Shown here piece by piece: positions 50,193-63,299 of a stretch of 64,000 nucleotides of DNA. Both the position numbers and the translations under genes were made by a program. This stretch comes from Acorus gramineus (lineage: Eukaryota; Streptophyta; Magnoliopsida; Acorales; Acoraceae). How positions within the stretch are numbered: position 1 is the first letter of the stretch; each line of letters starts with the position of its first letter. Under the pieces are notes generated by a model, which worked only from the letters and a program-made list of their open reading frames with translations, was not told the origin of the DNA and did not search any database. Location: NCBI GenBank assembly GCA_030737835.1, contig CM060855.1, positions 16,931,438 to 16,995,437 on the forward strand. Direction: 5' to 3'.

Positions 50193-52604
50193 ATGAATGG
50201 AGGCAGAGCTTCTCAGCTTGCAAGAAAACCTGGTTTTCACAGACAACCCTCCTCATTCACATCCCAACCAGACCCACATGAGTTTCTCCAACCCCCCAAA
50301 CCCAAAACCCCTCCTTTCCATCAGATGACCCCGAACCAGATCAAGAACTTCATCGAAATCCGCTTCTCCCGGTCTCCGATCCCCCCCGACGAGGCGCATG
50401 CCCTCTTCGAATCCATGGCCGCCTCACCCACACCGCCTCCGGTCCGCCCCTTCAATCAGCTCCTCATCTCGATCGCCCGATCGAGCCACCACGTCAACAA
50501 CATCCAGACAGTGATTCCGCTCTTTTCGAAGCTCGCCTCGACCAATGTCCGGCTCAACAACCTCACCTACGGCATCTTCATCAACTTCTGCTGCGACGCG
50601 CGATTGATCGGATTGGGTTTCGCAGTCTTCGGGGACGCTTTAAAGCGCGGGTTCAATCCGGATGTGGTCATATTCAATTCTCTGATGAAGGGACTGTGCG
50701 CGGAAGGCGGGGTTGATGACGCGATGTGGATGTTTGAGAAAATGCACCAGTCGGAGTGTTCACGGCCCAACGTGGTTTCGTATAACACGCTCGTGAGCGG
50801 GCTTTGCAAGGCGTACAGAACGGACGCCGCTCTGCGACTGGTTGATGAGATGTTGGAGGGGAAGTGCGAGCCCAACAGCTTCACTTTCAACACAATTATA
50901 AACGGACTTTGCAAAGCAGGGTCGGTCGATGAGGCTGTTAGGGTGCTCGAAAGAATGCCCAAGTTGGGATTCATGCCAGACGTTATCACGTTCAGTTCGA
51001 TCATGCATGGGCTATGCATGGCAGGCGAGACGGAAATGGCGGTTGGGTTGCTTGGAGAGATGATTAAGGGGGGTATTAAGCCTACCGTGGTCACATACGG
51101 CACGGTTATCAATGGGCTGTGCAAGGTGGGTTCGATGGATGAAGCTCTGAAGCTGTTTGGGGAGATGCACGAGCGGGGGATTCGCCCCAACGTAATCATT
51201 TATTCTTCTTTGATTCATGGATTCTGTGGGTTGGGTTTGTGGGAGGAGACCGGGAGTTTAATAGATGAGATGGCGAAGTTGGGGATCCCGCCGAATGTGG
51301 TGGTGTATGGGTCGATAATGGATGCATTGTGCAAGCAAGGGAAGACTGAAAATGCGCGCAAGTTGATGGGGTTCATGATCGAGCGGGGCCAGAAGCCTAG
51401 CGTGACATGTTACACGATATTGATGGAAGCGTATTGTCAAATGGGTTGTATTGATGACGCGATGGAGCTCTTCAGTGCAATGTTGGAAGATGGACTGGAG
51501 CGAGATAGTGTTAGTTACAATGTGATGATTAAAGGGTGTTGCAATGAGAAGAGGGTGGATGAGGCTATAAGTCTCTACAAAGAATTGGCTTCTGAAGGAG
51601 TAAGGCCGAATGTGGTCACTTGCAGTACTCTGTTACATGGCCTGTGCCAAGTTGGTAGAGTGAAGGAAGCTTGGAATATTTTTGGTGAAATTGTCGATAG
51701 TGAGGTGATTTCTCCTAGTATATACATGTATAATTCTATGGTACGTGGTCTTTGCAGTTTGGGTAGGCGGAGAGAAACCATGGGACTTATCACGCACATG
51801 TTGAAGAAGAATATTGATCCTAACGTCATGACCTTCAGCATTCTTATTGATTCGCTTTGCAAGGATGGAATGGTCAAAGAAGCTCATGCCTTCCTAGAAA
51901 TGATGATCCAAGGAGGAGAGGAGCCCGATGTGGTCTTATATAGTAGCTTGATTTATGGGTATTGTCTTTTAGGCAAAATGGATGATGCGGAGAGAGTCTT
52001 TGATATGATGGTGAATAAAGGCTGTGAGCCTGATTGTGTTGCATATGATACGCTGATCAATGGATACCGCAAAAGTGAGAGACTAGAAGATGCAATGAGG
52101 GTGTCTTTGGAGATGATGGATAAAAAAATTAAGCCCAAACTTCTCACTTGCAATACATTACTGAGTGAACTTATTCAGATTGGAAGAGTTGGTGATGCGA
52201 AAAAGCTTTTTAGTGATATGAAAGATCGTGGGCCAAGCCCTGACCTCAGCACATACAACATATTGTTGGATGGGTATTGCAAAAATCCGCTTATTGATGA
52301 AGCTATGGAACTTTATCGGGCTTTGGATGCCAGCAATCTCAAACCGGATGTTAAAACGTATAATATCTTGATAGAGTGGCTATCTAAATTTGGTAGAATA
52401 GAATCCGCAAGGGAGATCTTCCATGCCATCTCTTCCAATGGAATGGTTCCGGATTTTGTATCGTATACGTTAATGATCAATGGGCTTACCAGAGAAGGCC
52501 TGATGGAAGAGGCTCGGACACTGATTGAACAAATGGAAGAAAATGGATTCTCCAAACATTTATACTCTGCAAAAGAAGAGTCAGAGAGCGGCCAATGTTC
52601 ATAG
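50193..52604 (+). CDS. P-class PPR protein, restorer-of-fertility-like, 803 aa, intronless
   Basis: ATG at 50,193 and TAG at 52,602-52,604. The N-terminus is rich in Arg, Ser, Pro and lacks acidic runs, as in organelle transit peptides. From about residue 90 there are 18-20 tandem 35-residue P-type PPR motifs, with signatures such as RPNVVSYNTLVSGLCK, EPNSFTFNTIINGLCK and SPDLSTYNILLDGYCK. There is no E, DYW or SMR domain. P-class PPR proteins bind single-stranded organelle RNA and act in stability, cleavage or translation. The long unbroken motif run and the FNQLLISIA / LTYGIFINFCC start resemble Rf-like (RFL) proteins. The 5' third is GC-rich, the 3' part less so. A fold-back element ends 53 bp upstream. 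No pseudogenising change is seen. Confidence 0.92.
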   Translation: MNGGRASQLARKPGFHRQPSSFTSQPDPHEFLQPPKPKTPPFHQMTPNQIKNFIEIRFSRSPIPPDEAHALFESMAASPTPPPVRPFNQLLISIARSSHHVNNIQTVIPLFSKLASTNVRLNNLTYGIFINFCCDARLIGLGFAVFGDALKRGFNPDVVIFNSLMKGLCAEGGVDDAMWMFEKMHQSECSRPNVVSYNTLVSGLCKAYRTDAALRLVDEMLEGKCEPNSFTFNTIINGLCKAGSVDEAVRVLERMPKLGFMPDVITFSSIMHGLCMAGETEMAVGLLGEMIKGGIKPTVVTYGTVINGLCKVGSMDEALKLFGEMHERGIRPNVIIYSSLIHGFCGLGLWEETGSLIDEMAKLGIPPNVVVYGSIMDALCKQGKTENARKLMGFMIERGQKPSVTCYTILMEAYCQMGCIDDAMELFSAMLEDGLERDSVSYNVMIKGCCNEKRVDEAISLYKELASEGVRPNVVTCSTLLHGLCQVGRVKEAWNIFGEIVDSEVISPSIYMYNSMVRGLCSLGRRRETMGLITHMLKKNIDPNVMTFSILIDSLCKDGMVKEAHAFLEMMIQGGEEPDVVLYSSLIYGYCLLGKMDDAERVFDMMVNKGCEPDCVAYDTLINGYRKSERLEDAMRVSLEMMDKKIKPKLLTCNTLLSELIQIGRVGDAKKLFSDMKDRGPSPDLSTYNILLDGYCKNPLIDEAMELYRALDASNLKPDVKTYNILIEWLSKFGRIESAREIFHAISSNGMVPDFVSYTLMINGLTREGLMEEARTLIEQMEENGFSKHLYSAKEESESGQCS

Positions 52605-55600
52605 CTAGATTATCAAAATCACTGCAAGATATGATTGAATATCAGTCCTGCCATTTTGAGCCAGACCTCAAATATTCTTTCAGTGCTAGATATCTTACTG
52701 ACAAGTAGTTTATTGAAAAGTTTGAACTGTTGTTTGACAAAGAAAAGTATTCATGTGTGCATGCCTGGCATTCATTGCCATGTCCATCTCTGATCGTCTG
52801 TGTGATGGCATTTCAAATTTCTTGAAGAGCTAGAAGTCAGTTTGTCCAATGCAAATGCAAATTCGAGATGGACTTGCATACTACACACATGCTTCATGTG
52901 AGCTGAATTGAAGAAGCGGGTAGCTGGATATATATAATTATGTTCTTTCATTCTTACTCATTAAATCCGACATAGAATTTTTTTCAGTAATTATAAAGTT
53001 GCAATATATTTCTAACTGGTCATTCTTGAGCTTTATTCCAGGTGGACTGCATGCTTCATGCAGGCTTCATGTTCAAGGGATGAATGATGGGAATTTGTAA
53101 TAAAACATTATTGCAACCATATTCCAATTTTGCATGCAGTTGAAGGTGAGTGATTCTATTTCGAGTGAAGGTCTAAAAGCTTTCTTTACTCAATGCAGCA
53201 AGACCAGAAATTTCTAATCAATCATATTGTCATTTCCAGGAATCTGGAGAATAATGCCTATCAGCCAGTTTGAAGAGTTTGAATCATTCGGACATTGTTA
53301 CATGCAGAAGACCTTCAGGTTTCTGGCTCATTGAGATATTTTATAATTTTATCAATGAAGCCTAGGAAGTTTGCATTCAGCTCAAATTATAACCCATATA
53401 TTTTCTTCAGACCCTCAGATATATATTGACATGGTTAAATTTCAAAATAGCTCGACTACCTTGACGAATAAAGTATTTGACAACTTACAAGAAACTATGA
53501 TTTTGTTTATATTTTTTCATTTTCCATTTTTTTTCTTAATATAATTGACACAAACTCAATCTGCTGAAGAGTCATAATAGCCTGACTATACCAGTTCTTG
53601 GGCAAGTTTCACTATTCATGTGGTGGGCCATACCACTACTTAATAAAGGTCGTCGTTACTACATGCAGTTCGTATATGCAGCTCCATCGCTAGCCAAGTA
53701 TATGTTTCGTTAGATAAAGCATGTAATTTTGGTGTTTTGCATGAGTACATACAATTTGTCAATGTATACTTCATGAAGCATGCACTTCTAAATAATCAAA
53801 GCATGTGAAGATTCCACGCAGGGCTTTCCCCAATATTATCCTTTAATGAAAGGAATACCTTGTAAGACCCATTTATTACTGTAATATACATTGAAGATAC
53901 TCTTTTTTAGATTAGAATGATGGAGTTCAGGCGCTTATTAAATGAAAAATGGACCTGTGGCAGAAAAGGGTGGACTTTGATCGAAGATTTCAATCTGGCA
54001 ATGTCTAGTGAGTTCTGATTTTTTTCCAATCTCAAGTAGGTCTATTTGGAGTGACAGTTGAGAAAGTCTTGAAAGAGGATTAAATTGTCTAAGCAGTGGA
54101 TCTCCCATACAATTCATTTATCTGGTTAATAGAAATAAAAAAAAAGATGGCTATTTGAGATTGTTTCTCAGAAAAACCAAACGATGTATGTTTCAGAAGG
54201 CATTTGAAATGGGTCAGTTGCAAATCAATTTACAGCAGACCAAAATTCATTGACACACTTATTACTTTTGCAGGGATGATGTTTCCAATATGCAACTTTC
54301 AACATCAAGTAAATTTTTTTTCCCTCCTACTCCACAGCTGGAATCGCTTCCATCAACTGCAAACTCTGTATTTGATGATGTGAATTTTGAAAACATTGCT
54401 GTTGATACATGTAAAATCAGAATTCTAGGTCCTTGTCTTCTGCCTACTGATTTGTAGCCATCATCATATGAATAGGTGCTTTTTGTCGAAGAACTGCTAC
54501 ACTTTTCCCCCTCTTTGGTAGAGGAATTTGTGGTGGTAGTGGTGAGGGGGTGGGTGGGGGCAATAAGCCCAAGAATCTTATTATGTGCAAGGAAAGAGGT
54601 GGGTATACTAATGCCACAATAAATGAGAATAATGAGAATAGACTGGTATTGGTAATCTATTCACTAGTATAAGAGGAGCTCACATTTCAAATAATTTTTT
54701 ATCTCTTCTTATAAATCAGGACTCATGTGTTAAATTATTTTTTTACACTTTATAAATTCTTATTCACATTTTATTTACAATTTATCTATGGTCAATCAAA
54801 TAATATAAACTTTATTATTATGTTTCTCAACCGTTTGAAAACACTTTTAAAAAGTGATTCTACTTTTAATTAAACAGAAAGCTAAAAAGTGCTGTCAAAC
54901 GCATTCTAAACAGCTGATTTAATTAAAAAGTGACTTTCAGTTTTTAGTGCAAAAAAAAGTTGATTTTTAAAAAGCGAAAAAAATCCGCTTTCCAGTAATC
55001 AAGTTTATTTAAGTCACTTTATTCAAAATCTTATTTTTCATACATGTTTTCAAACATACCTTAAAACACAATCAAACAAAAAATGATTTATTCATTATCT
55101 ATACTAGGATAATTATCTATCCTGGAATAGCTTATATCGCAACCCAAAACAGAAGCTAAACTTCCGGTTTGGGTGTGAATGTGGTCACTCACAACATTGA
55201 TGCTTGGGTAAATGCTAGCTTAGGAATAAATATTTGTTACATTTTCTCTGTTGTATAGAATTCATGTATTTTGTACATCTTTCATAGCTAATAAAAGCTT
55301 TCCATATTTGTTGTATTAGCTTTGGCGATGGAATAGAATAAGGTGGATTAAAATTCTTATGTGAACATGTTTAAAGTTGTTTATTTTTATTCAATGTGGA
55401 GAAACAGGCATTTCCACACATCCCATGAGATAGTTGTCCACCATCTATTCAAGTTTCAAGCTGACTTGGTATTGAGGTTTATTCTGCCTAAAAAAAAAAA
55501 AGAGGAGAGAATAACCATTTGAGGGTCTATGATTCTCTACCAACCAAGAAGAGTATCACTTTTAAGATTGTTTTGAGATTTATTTTCAGTAGAATTTCAT

Positions 55601-56098
55601 AGTCCAGACGACCATAAGCACCTTTTCTTCATCAAGGAATCCACATGAATCAGGTCCCAAATTTCAAATAGTCTACCTTGAAGTCCGTATTATATAAATT
55701 TCCAATAGGGCATCAAACAACTATGACATGCTATTACAGACTAATGTAGCTGTTAAGAGGTGACACTTGAACAAACAATAATCCAATAAGATGCAAAAAT
55801 ATTTGTACATGCACCATAGTGTTCCGACAGATTTTGCAAAAATGCGACGCACAGTTGAAACTATGCCTCCAGATGCAAACTACTTCAATTTTAAGCTTCT
55901 GAATTGTGAAACCATGTAGCATTCAGGTCAGCCTCCTGTCAGAGACATCCACAATACATTAGAGGCTTGATTGTTGGCAACATGCATAGGTCTTCCTCTA
56001 TGTATTTTCTTCCTGCAATTCGCAAAATTGTTTTTTTGCTACTCGAAGCATATCCGCCACACTGTAGTATAAATGAAAGCTCTATCTGTGTCTCGTTA
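52605..56098. other. Intergenic region between the PPR and oxidoreductase genes
   Basis: Holds the 3' UTR of the PPR gene on the left and that of the minus-strand oxidoreductase on the right (down to about 55,730). A G-rich run lies at 54,541-54,561. Around 54,830-55,000 AAAAAGTGA and TCAAACGCATT strings look like a worn MITE, without defined ends. No coding exon is recognised. Confidence 0.45.
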
Positions 56099-59000
56099 TC
56101 AAGCATAAGTCAAACATGTTTCTGTCTCAGTCGCTTGTTCCTTGGATTTCAGACAAGGGAACTGCCCAATATCGTGTCCTTTGATTGGTTGAAATGCATC
56201 ATTTAGACCAATTGCGAACTCATCTGGCCGGGCTCCGCCACTTTCAAAATAATCCGCAATCTGAATTTCATGGCATGAAAAGAACCAGGAGAAGATATAC
56301 TAGTTACTAAACCATGTTATCAAGGAAATTGGAAAATCATTCAGATCAACATAGAATGCATATTACTATTAAACTCACATAAGTAAATCACCCGACGGAA
56401 ATAATTGTAATTTGAAATAGTTATCCCACTCTTTATTCTTCTTAAATCAGCTTGAAACAATATCTGCTTTTCACTGCTTGCAAGAAATTTGAACTTAAGT
56501 TGCATATGTTTCAGTTAGACCTTTAAACTACAGGTCCAAAACAACTCACACGGCTATCCTTAATGCCTTCATAGTGATGAAGTTCATGTACAACAAGTAT
56601 TCGGCAAATGTACATTCATAAATGATCCAGGATAAGTATGAAACAGTACATAGATAATTAAATTATTCTATATATATGATCTGATCATGAGTATGATGTG
56701 AAAGTGACAACGATTAGGACTAGGCTTTAAATTATAAAGAATGTGGTAAACCATTCAAACTAAATGGAGACCCAAATCATGAAGGTTATGCACAGACAAT
56801 TCAGTGAACAGAAGTTTATTCGACTGATGGGTACAAAGAGGTATCCAACCGTACTTGTTAGGAAATTTTCAGATTACTTCGTGACTACGAAAGTCGTATT
56901 TCTAAAAAATATGCTTGTCATATAGGAAAATTCTCTCCTCAATGGATCGCCTAAAAATTATGAAACAAACAAATATGGTTATCACATTTTAAATCATCGT
57001 TTTCCTATTTTTCTTGTACGAAAGCTAGGATTTAGCACAAGACCACTTGATTGTCAAACCATGCTTAACCTTGGCCTACAATTCTGACCCTCCTGGTTAT
57101 ATGAGATTGAGCCTGAAGTATAAAGGAATGCATGCACATCAAAAATATTTACAAGCATTTGCATAGTTGAACATGTTATAATAGATAATTGAAACATTAT
57201 TATTTGCCAAAAAAATTAGCTCGCAATAAATAAAAAATTAGCTCGCAATAAATAATAGCTACATGCAAAACTAATATTCATTTTGTCAACCCTTTTCTTC
57301 ATATTCCCAAGGACCAAATCAGAATTTCTATTTGGAAACAATGAATGTCAAAAAACATCTAATGTTCTATGAAGTTTATTCACCGAAGTTGTGGCAGTTC
57401 TATAATTCTGAACATACATCCGAGTAACTGAATTGGTAAAGAACGGCTACATGTTCTACATGTTGCAATCCTATTCTACTTGATCAAAATTCAACAGACA
57501 ATGAGTCTTAAGCCAATTAGTCTAAGATATGTGCAACAACAACCCACGCATTAGTGACACAAGAAGCAGAGACCCAAGCATTCTGACTAACTCGATGAAG
57601 TTGAAAATAATTCATAAAGTTGAATTAGCAAATTCATGAGGCAAGTTATGCCGAAACAAAACTACTACGGATGAGCTTGGGAAAATATTCTTCCTATCTT
57701 TCACAATTACTTTCACAGATATATCTATAGACAGATGCATAGAAGAAAAAAGTGGCACTCACATGATCAGCAAGAGCCATGCCACTTAACGCTGCAGCTT
57801 CCACACTCGATCCTAGCAGCCAATCACCGCAAATTCCCGCCCGTCCATATGGATCAAAAATGCATGGAATGTTTGGAGTATTAGTTGGAAGAGCAGCACC
57901 CCTAAAAGCTTGAAACAAAAACATTAAAACGGTAGATCTCCAGTCATCTCCAATTAAATAGTTAAGATAAACAGAGAAGTTAAGCAAAACAGAACATAAA
58001 TCGTTCTTTGCTCACCACAATTGGACGCGTGTATAAATGGGTTGCTCTAGTGATCCCCTCGATAAGCCAAGAGCAACCTCTACCCCCTCAAGCATGTCTC
58101 GCTTAACCTTTTCGGCGGTTACATTTGGGATATTCTCCTGATCATCATAGATAAAGCATGCTAAGGCCAGTTTAGTAACTCTAATCTAGAAGGTGAATTC
58201 CTTCTTCCCAAGAAACCAATTTTCATAGATTCTGTGGGAAAGATGAAAGAAGAATTTTGCCTGGGATACCAAAAATGACCATAGGAATCTTCTAAATGTC
58301 ATTTACTCGGTTGTTCTAATAGGAGGAGAATAAGAATGAATGTCAAACATGCCATAAGTTTCCAAACATGCAATGTGAAATTTGGATATGTAGCTAAACA
58401 GTATGTCACTGTAAAAATGCAAGGGAAGCGAAGCGAATAACTCCTAAGTAGAAAGGAAGAAAACGAAAATGGCTAACCTGAGGAACTTTATTCTGTTTTC
58501 CATAAGCAGCAGTGCTAAAAAAGGTCCAACACTGAGGTCCATCACTCTGAGATAGAAGTTTCTTTGTGTTGTTTGCCATCCATGAAATTGAGTCAACTCC
58601 TTTTACAAAGGCTCCTTCAAAGGGAGTGAAGTTTTCTCTGGGTGGAACAATAAGAGGTTTCTCAAATGCTGCAAGGAGGGCCCAGATAGAACTCAGTTCC
58701 AGGCTCTACAAACAACAGCAAGTTGGACAAAATCCATTTCAGACTTAAACTCAATAATGAAAGGCTAAGATTGACAATAAGATGGCAATGTGTGCATCAT
58801 AAAACAACCTTCATTTGTTTCATAAGCAGCGGTAAACCTGATGATGAAAGCAGACGATTTGCACATTTCCCTGTTATAACAGAGAACAGAAGTCATAAAA
58901 CATTAAGATTCGGACGAAGGCCAAAATAACCATCTGACAGAGAGAGCATAGCTGTAAAGATCAAAGTAATAGAAGGAATGTGCATAATTTATATAAAAAA

Positions 59001-62000
59001 AATGTCCAATAGTATTAACAATTTAAACAGCAAAACAAACCCCGTAAAGAAAAATCATAAGTTAGATCCTGCATGGGAAAACCAATATTAATCTCATATT
59101 TGATGAATATATCCATCTTAGAATTCTCATTCATTCTACATGGAGTTTATTTACATAGAAACAACTGTGGCTTTCTAACAGCCAGGATTCTGATCAACAC
59201 AGCATAGCTAGCATAATTTGCTGACATACAGTTTGTCCCTTCTAGTTTTCTTATTTACTCTTTTTTTTTAAATCATATTTAAAAATTACACAACTTTCAA
59301 GGAACATCTTCAACCATCTAGCCAACTCTAAGTGTGATTTTATCAAAAACATAAAGTAAAAAGGACTCTAAAGAGGAAAAAATTTCAACTCAGTCTACAA
59401 TATTAATAACTAGAAATGTGTATTTCCTCAAAAAAAAAATTAGAATTGTTTTATTAAAAAAATAGGGAAATCATGTAAAGGTATAGTTACCATTGTGCGC
59501 AATAACAATCGCATCAAACCCGCCTTGAGGTTTTCCATTCTCACTCAAATGCCACATCCCATTAAATGGGTCAAGTCTACTAATCCAGCAAGGTCTCACC
59601 ACATTAACCAGATGACTCTGCAATTATAAAGATTCTCTTTAGCTATACTCCAAGCCAATGACCATAAAAAAAAGCCACAAAATTTTACAAACAGGCATCA
59701 CCATCAAACATTTGAAACTTTGAGTTCAGTGAAATGAATCATGTTCTACCCAGAAAATAAAATTAAAAAAATGCTTCAATATTGATTGTCATGATGTTAA
59801 ATATTTCCAGGGACGACACCTTGTCAGATAGTACCTGAGCTCCCAATTCCTCATCCTCTGCCTCCATGGGTAATTGGGGTCATCAAATAGTTCTCTCATA
59901 AGAAATGTAGTCCATTGCTAGAAGCTAATCAAGCTATAAATCCAAATATCAAGCTCTCATCATGCAGTTTGTTGGAAGACATGGATTCCATGTAACAAGT
60001 GACTATTCCAAAGGAAAGTGGTCTATGTAGAAAATATTGGGCTGCTATTGTGATATCCTTATGACATGGATGAAAGTTATCCTTAGGGTGGAGTCGCTGG
60101 CAAGCATTATGGCACAAGGATGGAGTGGACTGTAGTAAAATCTTTCATAAGGACTGTTGAAGGGGTTCCTCATCTGTTACGATATTTGGTTTATTGTCTC
60201 TTTTGATTTTTCTAATTTCCTCGTGTACCATATTTGAAGATCTCTCGCCTTCATTCAAGTGGCGTTACCCCAATCTGTTTATTTTTTTACATCTGTTTAT
60301 AGGAATGGCGTGTGTTCTCTCAGTCAATTCTCAATCAACTTACACCAAGTCAACCACAAATATACTAATTACATTGCACCTATCCAGTACTTCAATCCAT
60401 AAACATAATTGGTCATGATGGTTTTAAAATCTCGTAGTTCCAACCAAAGATAAATGGGATTGCTCCTCATAAACATGCACGGTGCAATTCTATACGAAGT
60501 TTAAAATGATTGAAATTTGTACACTTTGTATCCAAAAGAAAATCCAAATTGCATAACAGATGTATATATTACAAACAGATTGGAAAGAAGATCAAAGGCA
60601 GATGAGTACAGAATGTTAGACTGTTGCAACCTTTGCTTCATCTAACCAACCCATAAAAGATAACAAAGATCAGAATCTCATAATTATTATATGATATGAT
60701 TCACATGTTTGTTTGTCCAGTGTTCTCATAAATTCTTTTTCTCCTTTATTCCTTGTGAGTATGTGTGTACGTGTGTTCTTTTAAGGAATACTGTCAAGGT
60801 GTAGATGCATTGGAAAATTATTTAAAAAAAAAAAAATAGTGTCGTTTGTGAGTAACACATGTTAAGAATTTTAAAAATAACATATTTCTTTGTCAATGCC
60901 TAAACAACATTCATGACATGCATTCATCTTTCAATATTCCCCTCCCCATCACATTGACCAACACTATTCATTAGTGAATTACATGCACCAAGAAATGATG
61001 TCTCAAACTTTAAAAAAAAAATTGAAGGAAGCATAGGAGCAATCTTATTGATAAAAGATGCCCTGGAACAAAGGAGATGCCGGGGTCTCTGTGGAAAGCT
61101 AAATAAAGAAACAAAAATTACAGATGAAAAAGTTGGGGATAGAGGAGGCCAACATGGATGATACAGAATTTCAACCCCCCCCCCCCCAACCAATGATTGC
61201 CCATGCTCAAACCATCACAAACAGTTCGAAAACTGCTGTAACCCTGAAGATTCCCCATAGAACATATTCCAGATGTTTCTCATAGGAAGTCCTCATATAT
61301 GTTCTAATATATCATAATTGCTTTGATGATGATCTTTACATACACTTTCAAGGAAGAACCGCCGTGTCAAGTTACAAATTGTTAATAGTAATAATACAAC
61401 ATTATGTTTCACCCAACAATGAACCAGAATGGGGAAATATGAATTTCTTGAATGCGTTTGGTTGCGCGATTGCAAAACTGATTCTGCAGGAATCTGGGTT
61501 TTAAAACTAATTCTGGAGGAAGCTCACCTCCCTCAACTTTTTGAAATCGCAGCTTTTGGGCACTATTTGCTTGAAATCTGTGTGCAGGAAGCTGCTATAG
61601 TAAAACCGTTTAGTTGCACGATTGCAAACGCAGCTTCCTGCAATCGCAAACGCTGCACAATCGCGCAACCAAACGCACAGCTCAAAGACAAGAATAGCAA
61701 ATACCGGAAAAAATAGAGTTAAAACAAATTTCCAAAACAAGAACATAAATCTTATTTCTCATTTTCCAGAATAGCTGCTTGAGATAGATCTTTGATAAAA
61801 GAAGAGAGATAGTCACCTGTGACAAAATTGAATCTGCAACAGGACGCATGCCATTTACTCCAATATATCTGGTAGGTGAGGAGGGAATGGGTGAGAAATT
61901 ACCACCCACTTCAAGTTTTCCAATTAGTCCCTCCCACTCCCTAACCACACCCTTCCCCAACCATGAGTCAACCAACTCCCGAAATCGAGCATCACTCACT

Positions 62001-63200
62001 GTGAAAAACTGAGCAGCATGATCAAAAACCAATGGTTGGGGATCAATAATTCTTGTACCCATCCTTCCACCCAAACCATGCATCCCCTGAATGATCAAAG
62101 AATATGCATTATGTGTTTATGAAAGGCCAAAACGCGAAATAGATAATTAAAAACTGAATTTGATTGATCCCAAAAATAGGCAGTATAAAATATTGTTGAA
62201 ATAGCTACTCTGTTGAGTTACATTTCAACCAAATTAACATCTAGAACATCAAACAGATATCCTTAAAAGATAATCTGCAGCTATTTTAATTTTTACTGCA
62301 TTTTGACACTACATGATCATTATATGGTCCAATAAGTAAGGAACTCGGTACATATTGATGGATACCTAGGAAGCATAAACAATTCAGTGAACCTGTCATG
62401 TCCGTCACATATCAGACACGGGACACAACACGACACATGTTGGACAAATGTCGGACATATCCTATACAAGTCTAAAATTTGAAAAAAATAATTTCCTGAA
62501 TTTTGGACATGCATTAGACGCAATGGACATGGCACAGAGACATAGCACACTAATCAAAGGATGTTAACATATGAGTTGATAGTTGACACACCATTTTAGT
62601 CTTTTTGAAAGAATATGCAACCTTCTATACATCATTGTAGTTAGAAAAATCAAAGGCCACCCAATCACAATTTCAAGCCCTCTCTTTTCTTATACTCCAA
62701 TTAACACACGACAAAAAGAAAAGTTGCACTAGCAATTAAAACCAGAAGAGACAATAACAACATAAACAAATGATCGAAAACCACAGTGCAACAAAACCCA
62801 TCATTAAAAGAACCCCAAAATTCACATACATTCAATGATGGTTGGTTCCGAAGAGAAGACGCACCGTATCGAAAACCGTGGACCGGACCCCCCTCCGCTC
62901 GAGGTTCAAAGCGCAGACCAGACCCGACACGCCCCCGCCGACGATCGCGACCACCGGATCATCCGGAACCGGAGAAGTGAAGTTCACCTGCTCCTGTGCG
63001 AAGGACTTCTTCAATACGGACCTCCTGGAGGTGCCGTAGGAGCGCCTCTTCCTTGGGTTTCTGCTTCTGGGCTTGCCAGTGCTGCTATTGGAGGTGGTGG
63101 GGGTGTCTGCTTTGCAAACTAGGGTTTGGGTTAGGGTTTTGGGGGTCCCGGGGAAGATGGGTTTGTAGGGTTTGAGGGGTTGGAAGAGCAGAGAAGCCAT
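56099..63200 (-). CDS. FAD/NAD(P)-binding oxidoreductase (renalase/amine-oxidase-like fold), plastid-type, 481 aa
   Basis: Exons (minus): 63,200-62,865; 62,086-61,817; 59,617-59,491; 58,870-58,809; 58,705-58,478; 58,137-58,016; 57,901-57,763; 56,260-56,099. They join in frame to 1,446 nt, all introns GT-AG. Residues 1-75 are Ser/Thr/Arg-rich, like a chloroplast transit peptide. The FAD-binding Rossmann motif VAIVGGGVSGLVCALNLERR lies at 84-103, followed by GGRMGTR. Near the C-terminus GICGDWLLGSSVEAA binds flavin. The nearest family I know is the plant FAD/NAD(P)-binding oxidoreductase group represented by Arabidopsis At3g04650, whose substrate I cannot name. Intron 2 carries a MITE. Every exon looks intact and is probably under selection. 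Confidence 0.9.
59618..61816 (-). other. Intron 2 of the oxidoreductase gene
   Basis: 2.2-kb intron. It contains the MITE at 61,451-61,679, an (A)n tract at 60,822-60,835 and a (C)10 run at about 61,177. The small frames inside it are not supported as exons. Confidence 0.8.
61451..61679. mobile_element. Second copy of the GTTTGGTTGCG-ended MITE, intronic
   Basis: Inverted tips TGCGTTTGGTTGCGCGATTG (61,453) and the complement ending CAACCAAACGCA (61,677). It shares the interior with 5,273-5,506 in inverted order, for example GCAGGAAGCTGCTATAGTAA against TTACTATAGCAGCTTCCTGC. The outermost bases have decayed and no target duplication is clear. Confidence 0.75.
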
Positions 63201-63260
63201 GGCGGGCTTGGATTTGGAGGGGAGAGAAAGAGGGGTTCTGTTGGCTAAAGAGAGGACTTC

Positions 63261-63270
63261 ATCTTATATC
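63261..63270 (-). promoter_or_regulatory. Possible TATA box of the oxidoreductase gene
   Basis: On the minus strand GATATAAGAT lies about 60 bp upstream of the ATG at 63,200, followed by a GA/CT-rich leader. The position is plausible but the motif is weak. Confidence 0.3.
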
Positions 63271-63299
63271 GAACGGTCAAAACATTTTTAGAGAAATCT

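Noticed and set aside
60924-61193. 89-codon minus-strand gene inside intron 2 of the oxidoreductase
   Set aside because: Starts beyond a poly-C run, is low in complexity and has no recognisable domain. The host gene splices across it.
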